A stretch of DNA of 64,000 nucleotides from Nitrospirota bacterium (GTDB lineage: Bacteria; Nitrospirota; Thermodesulfovibrionia; Thermodesulfovibrionales; Dissulfurispiraceae). The stretch's first letter is position 1. Each line of letters starts with the position of its first letter. The notes under the pieces are model-generated. The model saw only the letters and a program-made list of their open reading frames with translations. It ran no database searches and was not told where the DNA came from. The DNA is taken from assembly GCA_004321915.1 (NCBI GenBank), contig SCQE01000044.1:1-64000 (forward strand). The letters run 5' to 3'. The translations under genes and the position numbers were made by a program. Below, one piece after another: positions 57,265 through 61,780 of this stretch.

Positions 57265-57294
57265 TTGACGCTTCAACGCTGTTCCTGATAATAT
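57265..57294 (+). promoter_or_regulatory. tRNA-Arg promoter
   Basis: TTGACG (57265-57270) and TAATAT (57289-57294) are 18 nt apart; transcription would start about 5 nt before the tRNA. Confidence 0.55.
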
Positions 57295-57305
57295 TAATAT
57301 TCCTT

Positions 57306-57379
57306 GCGCCCTTAGCTCAGCTGGATAGAGCGTCAGACTACGAATCTGCAGGCCGGGGGTTCGAATCCCTCAGGGCGCG
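57306..57379 (+). tRNA. tRNA-Arg (anticodon ACG)
   Basis: The 74-nt sequence folds as a cloverleaf. The acceptor stem is GCGCCCT with AGGGCGC, the D stem GCTC/GAGC, the anticodon loop CTACGAA and the T arm GGGGG-TTCGAAT-CCCTC. The anticodon ACG reads CGN arginine codons after deamination to inosine. CCA is not encoded. The 3' half from the anticodon loop on is duplicated at 59131 at the far end of the islet, so this gene is the insertion site and its present 3' half was supplied by the element. Confidence 0.95.
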
Positions 57380-57383
57380 CTTT
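57338..57383 (+). repeat. Left attachment site (tRNA-proximal 46-bp direct repeat)
   Basis: This stretch runs from the first base of the anticodon loop to three bases past the tRNA end. It is identical over 46 bp to 59131-59176. Confidence 0.9.
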
Positions 57384-57397
57384 AAAATCAATAGGTT

Positions 57398-57423
57398 AGG
57401 GCATCCGATAAGGATGCCCTTTT
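57398..57423 (+). terminator. Terminator after tRNA-Arg, inside the islet
   Basis: AGGGCATCC (57398-57406) pairs with GGATGCCCT (57412-57420) around GATAA, followed by TTTT. The islet brings its own terminator for the reconstituted tRNA gene. Confidence 0.7.
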
Positions 57424-57433
57424 CTCTTGGTGA

Positions 57434-57447
57434 CCGTTTGTCGACCG
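57434..57447 (+). repeat. Left-end islet repeat CCGTTTGTCGACCG
   Basis: It matches 58985-58998 at 13 of 14 positions in the same orientation and forms part of a short tandem of roughly 10-nt units containing CCG. The place just inside the attachment site fits integrase arm-type binding sites. Confidence 0.45.
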
Positions 57448-57448
57448 C

Positions 57449-57841
57449 CTAAATCTTGGTATCCACTTTTTCTATACTATCTAACTTTTGAACCTCTATT
57501 CTTTTTTTATATAAATCATATTGTCTTTGCAAGACATTAATTATTCCGGGTATTTTTGCAGGACTAACAATAATACTAGCAAAACAATCTGAGCGCACTT
57601 CTTGTTCTAAAGGTTCGTTTTCATTTATCCGAAGTTGTGGTTTTGTTTCAAAGAATAGTAGCTTAAATTCATTTTCAAGAAGTTGCACCATCATATTGCT
57701 AGAATAAAAAGAGTTCAACCCCTCTGGTATATTCCATTTAATTGGCACTTGTATTGCTTTTATTATTTCTTTGTCTTCCACTTTTGTTGCCACTTGCGTT
57801 TTCCTCTCTGAAAGTGTTTTTTTACCGTTTGTTTTCTTCAT
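57449..57841 (-). CDS. DUF3467-like protein of the islet, 130 aa
   Basis: A basic Lys/Thr-rich N-terminal tail (1-30) is followed by a domain (about 35-120) that reads IPEGLNSFYSSNMMVQLLEN, then FKLLFFE, then a VSPAKIPGIINVLQRQYDLY helix. This order (N-terminal strand carrying YSN, strand, then SP-A-K helix) resembles DUF3467 proteins, small proteins of unknown function. AAGGAG lies 9 nt before the ATG. It starts 23 nt after the XRE gene and is probably third in one operon. AT-rich codon use separates it from host genes. Confidence 0.6.
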   Translation of the reverse strand: MKKTNGKKTLSERKTQVATKVEDKEIIKAIQVPIKWNIPEGLNSFYSSNMMVQLLENEFKLLFFETKPQLRINENEPLEQEVRSDCFASIIVSPAKIPGIINVLQRQYDLYKKRIEVQKLDSIEKVDTKI

Positions 57842-57864
57842 TTGTTAATATCTCCTTTATTTTA

Positions 57865-58368
57865 TCAGTTTGAAGTTGCAGCCGATAATCCAAGCGACAC
57901 TGACGAGAACATCGTAACAGATCCTCTTGGTATATAAGCTCCTTCATCGTTAGCGGCTGCTTTTGAATATATGAACTGTTGGTTATCGGCAACAAGGTCC
58001 ATGTCTTGATTCTCTGTAGTTTCTTCAAAAGCCCAGAAATCATGAGGCTTGCCAGCTTTCTCCCAACATATCCTGAATATATCAGGGTTAATAGGCCCCT
58101 TTGCATTATCGGGATCGTTATCATCATACGCCATAATAGATACCTTCATATTTAAAGCCCTGCTATACTCTATAATTTTTTTAAGAGTAAGATTCCCAGG
58201 ATTATTAATAAATTGAGAAACACGCCCCTTCGATAATCCCAATTTTTTAGCCACAGCATCTTGAGAAAGCCCCAGCATTTCCATCTTATCTTCTAATTGA
58301 TTAACAAAGTCTGCTGCAATTTTGAACAAAAAATTCTCTGTATTTTGCGCTGTCCAATGAATATTCAT
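57865..58368 (-). CDS. XRE-family regulator, antitoxin-like, 167 aa
   Basis: A helix-turn-helix domain (about 25-85) has MLGLSQDAVAKKLGLSKGRV, INNPGNLTLKKI and the helix that follows; the remainder (about 90-167) is polar and may wrap a partner. Size and layout fit an XRE-type antitoxin or autorepressor. The ATG overlaps the stop of the toxin-like gene by 4 nt (ATGA), and its AAGGAGGAC ribosome site is written inside the last codons of that gene, so the two are tightly coupled. Its likely operator is the 24-bp palindrome at 58829. Confidence 0.78.
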   Translation of the reverse strand: MNIHWTAQNTENFLFKIAADFVNQLEDKMEMLGLSQDAVAKKLGLSKGRVSQFINNPGNLTLKKIIEYSRALNMKVSIMAYDDNDPDNAKGPINPDIFRICWEKAGKPHDFWAFEETTENQDMDLVADNQQFIYSKAAANDEGAYIPRGSVTMFSSVSLGLSAATSN

Positions 58369-58814
58369 AATGTCCTCCTTAAATAATCTTTAATTGTTTT
58401 GTGAATAGATATATCCGACCTTTTATTTTCTACATAATCAAGTTCTGATTTATCTGTTTCATGGTCTTTTTTTATTGCATGACAAACTAAAATGCAAATT
58501 TGATAACGGTTATCGTCATCTTTCGGATTACATAAAAATCCATAAAGTCTATGTTGTTTGTACTTAAAAACAAAGCATTTTGTATAGCGTCCACCAAATT
58601 CTGTTTTATTCCATCCGTGATAGCGATGTGGCTTATCTGGTTGTCCATCTCGCCAGTTATCAAATCTTGAATTAAATTGTCGTTTACTGGTGTCATTGTC
58701 TTTTAATTGGGAATAAAAATTATAAGCAGAATCCCTCCTATCATTAGAAATAAGAAAAGCCACGCTTCTTCGTTGGTGGTTCTTGTCTGTTATAGCTTTT
58801 ATCTTGTAATTCAT
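58365..58814 (-). CDS. RelE/HigB-like putative toxin, 149 aa
   Basis: The C-terminal half contains a pattern seen in RelE/HigB/Gp49-type toxins: a basic strand KCFVFKYKQHRLYGFL, a hydrophobic strand ICILVCHAIKKDHETDKSEL (KK..ET follows), then a basic helix. The N-terminal half is basic and Asn/Arg-rich. The similarity is by eye and modest. Gene order (toxin first, antitoxin second) matches higBA-type modules. The start ATG is 11 nt after a TATAAT and lacks a Shine-Dalgarno. A nuclease of another kind is not excluded. Confidence 0.55.
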   Translation of the reverse strand: MNYKIKAITDKNHQRRSVAFLISNDRRDSAYNFYSQLKDNDTSKRQFNSRFDNWRDGQPDKPHRYHGWNKTEFGGRYTKCFVFKYKQHRLYGFLCNPKDDDNRYQICILVCHAIKKDHETDKSELDYVENKRSDISIHKTIKDYLRRTL

Positions 58815-58825
58815 TTATCGGCACA

Positions 58826-58859
58826 ATTATAGTTTAGCTTTAGCTAAACTATTTGTCAA
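58826..58859 (-). promoter_or_regulatory. Islet operon promoter with palindromic operator
   Basis: ATAGTTTAGCT (58829-58839) and AGCTAAACTAT (58842-58852) form a perfect 11-bp inverted repeat with a 2-nt centre. It sits between a minus-strand TTGACA (58854-58859) and TATAAT (58826-58831). A repressor bound here would block RNA polymerase; the XRE protein is the natural candidate. Confidence 0.7.
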
Positions 58860-58984
58860 CGGTATATTATAATTTTCCTCTCTAATCCTAACCGTAAAAG
58901 GAAATAAAAACAAGAGGACAATTTTAAATGGAAACCATAATAAAAGTTTCATGAACACCAAACAATTGAATAGCATTCTGGTAT

Positions 58985-58998
58985 CCGTTTGCCGACCG
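58985..58998 (+). repeat. Right-end islet repeat CCGTTTGCCGACCG
   Basis: It matches the left-end copy at 57434-57447 with one mismatch and is followed by TTTAGTGTCTGCCG, another related unit. Confidence 0.45.
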
Positions 58999-59002
58999 TT
59001 TA

Positions 59003-59043
59003 GTGTCTGCCGCTATACGCCAAATGGCGTAAAATCAAGACAC
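59003..59043. repeat. Stem-loop near the right end of the islet
   Basis: Inner arms TACGCC (59016-59021) and GGCGTA (59026-59031) enclose AAAT. Outer arms GTGTCT (59003-59008) and AGACAC (59038-59043) add a second 6-bp helix. Confidence 0.55.
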
Positions 59044-59130
59044 AAAACAAATAGATTGAATAGCGTAAACCATTTGAAAGGCTTTAATAATCAAGCTGTT
59101 ACAGCTAAAATTCCGTAAAAGTTCTGTGTG

Positions 59131-59176
59131 CTACGAATCTGCAGGCCGGGGGTTCGAATCCCTCAGGGCGCGCTTT
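59131..59176 (+). repeat. Right attachment site (46-bp copy of the tRNA-Arg 3' half)
   Basis: It is identical to 57338-57383. It lacks the 5' half of the tRNA and cannot fold as one; it is the displaced original 3' end of the gene. A T-run follows. Confidence 0.9.
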
Positions 59177-59230
59177 TTTTTCATTGCCTGTTAAATTTAG
59201 CATATTTTCAGGCTTTGCGGTTTGAATGTT

Positions 59231-60268
59231 TTAATCGTTTTCCATCTTTGCCAGTCCTCCAAGCCTAACGCCCACAAGCCTGACCTTCTTGTTGAGCTCG
59301 AAATTACCGAGGCAATAAAAAGCCGCTTTGCGCAGCGTCTCGAGATTATGCGTCAACTCATCCATGGTCTTTGTTCGTGTTTGGGTCTTGAAATCCGCAA
59401 AGCGTATTTTAACGGTGACGTTCTTGCACATATATCCCCGCTCTTTTAACTCCGTCAGGGTCTCCCTTGTCATCCCGGCCAGATTCTTTGCGATAGTCTG
59501 CCAGTGGTCGGTATCATGCTGAAATGTTGTTTCTCTGCTTATCGATTTGGGCTCCCAGTGCGTGACGAGTTCGCTGTCGTCCAGTCCTCGCGAAGCTTCA
59601 TATAAATAATGGCCGTATGATCTGCCGAAATGTTCCAGCAATGTTTCAAGCGGTACGGCTGCAAGCTCACCTATGGTGTTGATGGATATGCTCTTAAGAT
59701 AAGCCTCCGTCTTTTCACCGACGCCCCACAATTTTCTGACGGGCATAGGCCATATTCTGCTTTCGATATCGCCTTCTTTTATGATCGTCAGGCCGTTAGG
59801 TTTCTGCATGTCTGAGGCTATTTTTGCCAAAAGTTTATTATTGGCGATACCGATTGAACAGGTTAGGCCTGTGACCGTTCCGATCCGCTCTTTTATCTCT
59901 CGCGCTATCTGTTCCGAAGATTTTTCATTGGCTGATATATCGAGAAACGCTTCGTCTATTCCGACATCTTCCATTACAGGGCTGAAATTTCTCAGGACGT
60001 TTTTGAATATTCCGGACATTCGGGAGTACTCTTCCATGTCGACAGGCAGGAATACGGCATGTGGGCAGTGTTTATAAGCGGTCTTTAGCGGCATGGCAGA
60101 GTGGATGCCGAATTTTCTTGCCTCATAATTTGCGGTCGAGACAACGCCTCTTTGCGTAGGGTCTCCGCTGCCGCCTATGACTACCGGCTTGTTTTTAAGC
60201 TCGGGACGGCGTTGTTCCTCTACCGCTGCGAAAAAGGCGTCCATGTCCATATGAAGTATGCGTCTCAT
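59231..60268 (-). CDS. dinB: DNA polymerase IV (DinB)
   Basis: The 345-residue Y-family polymerase has the N-terminal catalytic MDMDAFFAAVE near residue 7, the second acidic cluster GIDEAFLD near 104, TCSIGIANNKLLAKIASD near 140 and the little-finger domain at the C-terminus. It copies past DNA lesions without proofreading. The protein ends in LAKMEND and lacks an obvious QLxLF clamp-binding tail. A minus-strand TATAAT (60274-60279) ends 5 nt before the ATG with no Shine-Dalgarno, another likely leaderless start. It is the first host gene beyond the islet. Confidence 0.95.
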   Translation of the reverse strand: MRRILHMDMDAFFAAVEEQRRPELKNKPVVIGGSGDPTQRGVVSTANYEARKFGIHSAMPLKTAYKHCPHAVFLPVDMEEYSRMSGIFKNVLRNFSPVMEDVGIDEAFLDISANEKSSEQIAREIKERIGTVTGLTCSIGIANNKLLAKIASDMQKPNGLTIIKEGDIESRIWPMPVRKLWGVGEKTEAYLKSISINTIGELAAVPLETLLEHFGRSYGHYLYEASRGLDDSELVTHWEPKSISRETTFQHDTDHWQTIAKNLAGMTRETLTELKERGYMCKNVTVKIRFADFKTQTRTKTMDELTHNLETLRKAAFYCLGNFELNKKVRLVGVRLGGLAKMEND

Positions 60269-60326
60269 AGGATATTATAAATAAAGCCGCCGGAATGAAA
60301 AACTTCAAGGGCCTGCGGGACGGGAT

Positions 60327-60665
60327 TTAAAGTTGTCTTTCAGACGCAGTAGGCCTTAGCGTTGCCAATGTTGCGCCCCAACCCCCTGCGTCCTCACCGG
60401 CCAATCTGTACGAAATGACCTCGGGCATGCGTCCGAGAATAGCATGGACGGTCTTTCTCATCGTTCCGCCGCCCTTGCCGTGAATGACCCGTATTTCCAG
60501 TATCCCTATTTCCAAGCATTCCATAATGTAGTGGGGCAACAGGTCCTTTACTTCAGCCGGGTTGAACATGTGAAGGTCAAGGACCCCATCGATCCGGACA
60601 TTGACCGGCCCCTGTCCGTCATTTATATCGTCGCTCTTGGCCAAGCGATCGATTTCCATGATCAT
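60327..60665 (-). CDS. Smr-domain protein
   Basis: The 112-residue protein is a stand-alone small MutS-related domain (about 25-100) with LDLHMF, IHGKGGGTMR and GGWGATL. Smr domains bind or nick branched DNA or act on collided ribosomes' mRNA. The second glycine motif differs slightly from HGKGTG. The start overlaps the preceding gene's stop as ATGA, coupling it to the secreted Lys/Pro-rich protein gene. Which of the known Smr roles applies is unclear. Confidence 0.9.
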   Translation of the reverse strand: MIMEIDRLAKSDDINDGQGPVNVRIDGVLDLHMFNPAEVKDLLPHYIMECLEIGILEIRVIHGKGGGTMRKTVHAILGRMPEVISYRLAGEDAGGWGATLATLRPTASERQL

Positions 60666-61354
60666 TTTACTCTTCCGGTTTTCTGGTTCATAAGGTACAT
60701 CTCGAGCGAATTCTTGTATGTGCTCTCGCAGTTCAACTTCTTGAAGATACCGACGATATCTTTATATACCGCCTTGTCCCCAATGCTGCGGGCCATCAGA
60801 TATCCGTAAAACGGGCCCTCTACGATTGATTTCTTAAGTTCATCCAGAGGGATCTCCTCGACTATTTTTCCGCAATACATTACATCCACAACATCCTTCA
60901 ATACTGCGGCGGCCTGCGGTGAGCCGGCATCGAGGCTGTTTATGAACTTACGGCTGGTTTCAGGTTCTACGGCAGCTTGCGCCGGGACAACAGCCGTGCC
61001 CGTATCCACTTTCTGGGCAGGCTGTTGGGATTGTTTTATTTGCCCGGATTTCTCGGGCTCAGGCGGGGTTTGAACAGGCTTGTCAGTAGTCTTTACATCC
61101 GGAGAGGGCGACCGGGTCTCCTGAACTTTAGCGGGTTGCGGCTGAGTATCTTTTTTCAAAATTTCCTGAGGTTCTTTTGCAGGCTCTGCTTTCTGTGGCC
61201 CCTTGATATCTTTCTGTTCAGGTTTTTTTTCTTCGACCTTGTCTTTAGGGTTTTTATCGAACCAATTAAGCGGGTTCAGCTCTAAAGCAAAAGCCGTGTA
61301 CGAAAAAAACGGTATGAGCAGGGCTGCGGTCAGGGCACAAAAAAGTTTTTTCAT
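60662..61354 (-). CDS. Secreted Lys/Pro/Gln-rich hypothetical protein, 230 aa
   Basis: A signal peptide (about 1-23, cleavage after AFA) leads to a low-complexity linker (about 35-135) rich in Lys, Pro, Glu and Gln, then a predicted helical domain (about 135-230) with two cysteines (MYCGK and LNCES) that could form a disulfide. I do not recognise the family. AGGAGG precedes the ATG. Its stop overlaps the Smr gene start, although the two products would act in different compartments. Confidence 0.8.
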   Translation of the reverse strand: MKKLFCALTAALLIPFFSYTAFALELNPLNWFDKNPKDKVEEKKPEQKDIKGPQKAEPAKEPQEILKKDTQPQPAKVQETRSPSPDVKTTDKPVQTPPEPEKSGQIKQSQQPAQKVDTGTAVVPAQAAVEPETSRKFINSLDAGSPQAAAVLKDVVDVMYCGKIVEEIPLDELKKSIVEGPFYGYLMARSIGDKAVYKDIVGIFKKLNCESTYKNSLEMYLMNQKTGRVK

Positions 61355-61446
61355 TGCTGCCTCCTATATTGTCTATGATCGGTATTCCGGGCAATCATGT
61401 TATTGAGGATACATCGTTACAGGCTAAAAGTAAATGATATCATCGC

Positions 61447-61476
61447 AAAAAGAGCCGCACATTTCTGCACGGCTCT
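61447..61476 (-). terminator. Intrinsic terminator of the 6S RNA gene
   Basis: Read on the minus strand, AGAGCCG pairs with CGGCTCT (61470-61476 with 61451-61457) and is followed by TTTTT. No protein gene ends here on that strand. Confidence 0.7.
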
Positions 61477-61482
61477 CTGTAT

Positions 61483-61665
61483 ATTTGATGCAATGTCTCT
61501 GTGGCGGGCCAAAAGCCTCTTTGTCTGTTGTTGGAGCTTCGACAGATGCTTTAGGCTTCCCCCTCGCTTCTGGTGGGCTTGCTCACCACATCTCGTTCCC
61601 GCTCCATTGCCGCTGATAATTCCTTATGGCTTACACCACAGAGAGGCATTGCAATCCTCTCTTCT
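61483..61665 (-). ncRNA. ssrS: 6S RNA
   Basis: The minus strand has a closing helix of 9 plus 7 bp (61489-61504 with 61636-61653, 2-nt bulge), an inner helix (AAGCC/GGCTT), a stem GGAGC/GCTCC, and a terminal hairpin TGGTGAGCAAGCCCACCA. GGTGAGCA and GAAGCCTAAA match the equivalent segments of E. coli 6S RNA (GGTGAGCA and GAAGCCTTAAA) in the same order. 6S RNA mimics an open promoter and holds sigma70 polymerase in stationary phase. The ends are approximate: the 5' end from the promoter at 61672-61700, the 3' end before the terminator. Confidence 0.78.
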
Positions 61666-61671
61666 GATTAA

Positions 61672-61700
61672 AGCCTATCACCGAAAAGGGTCTTCGTCAA
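61672..61700 (-). promoter_or_regulatory. 6S RNA promoter
   Basis: The minus strand reads TTGACG (61695-61700), 17 nt, TAGGCT (61672-61677); transcription would start near 61665. Confidence 0.5.
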
Positions 61701-61729
61701 GGTAAATTTGTCGTCATCTTTAAACGTTC

Positions 61730-61758
61730 TTGACTATACCCTGAAAAGCTGTTATGGT
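61730..61758 (+). promoter_or_regulatory. Helicase gene promoter
   Basis: TTGACT (61730-61735) and TATGGT (61753-61758) are 17 nt apart; the message would start near 61765, about 16 nt before the ATG. Confidence 0.5.
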
Positions 61759-61780
61759 TCTGTCAGATATTTGCCTGCCA

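Larger units (their letters stand above)
58860..59130. other. Non-coding right flank of the islet
   Basis: This 271-bp AT-rich stretch holds no supported gene. It contains a nine-codon reading frame with a ribosome-site-like AGAGGAC (58928-58954), the right-end repeat CCGTTTGCCGACCG (58985-58998) and a stem-loop (59003-59043). It ends at the right attachment site. It is where recombination sites or a decayed integrase promoter would be expected. Confidence 0.6.
57338..59176 (+). mobile_element. Integrase-less tRNA-Arg islet with toxin-antitoxin-like cassette
   Basis: About 1.8 kb lies between perfect 46-bp direct repeats of the tRNA 3' half. The interior is clearly more AT-rich than the flanks and its genes use different codons. 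It contains three minus-strand genes (toxin-like, XRE, DUF3467-like), a palindromic operator, a terminator and short repeats at each end, but no recombinase. Tyrosine integrases commonly use the anticodon-loop-to-3'-end segment as core site. The element therefore looks like a satellite moved in trans, or the shrunken remainder of a larger island. Confidence 0.82.

Noticed and set aside
58928-58954. Nine-codon plus-strand frame METIIKVS-stop in the islet
   Set aside because: It has a possible ribosome site and an antitoxin-like beginning, but it is too short to support as a gene; it may be the stub of a lost gene.
59131-59176. Second tRNA-Arg gene
   Set aside because: Only the 3' half from the anticodon loop on is present, with no acceptor 5' strand or D arm; it is an attachment-site copy.
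57338-59176. CRISPR array or prophage
   Set aside because: Only two long direct repeats and no spacer series are present, and there are no phage structural or recombinase genes.
61489-61653. 6S RNA on the plus strand
   Set aside because: The closing helix is symmetric, but the conserved GGTGAGCA and GAAGCCTAAA segments, the promoter and the T-run terminator all read on the minus strand.
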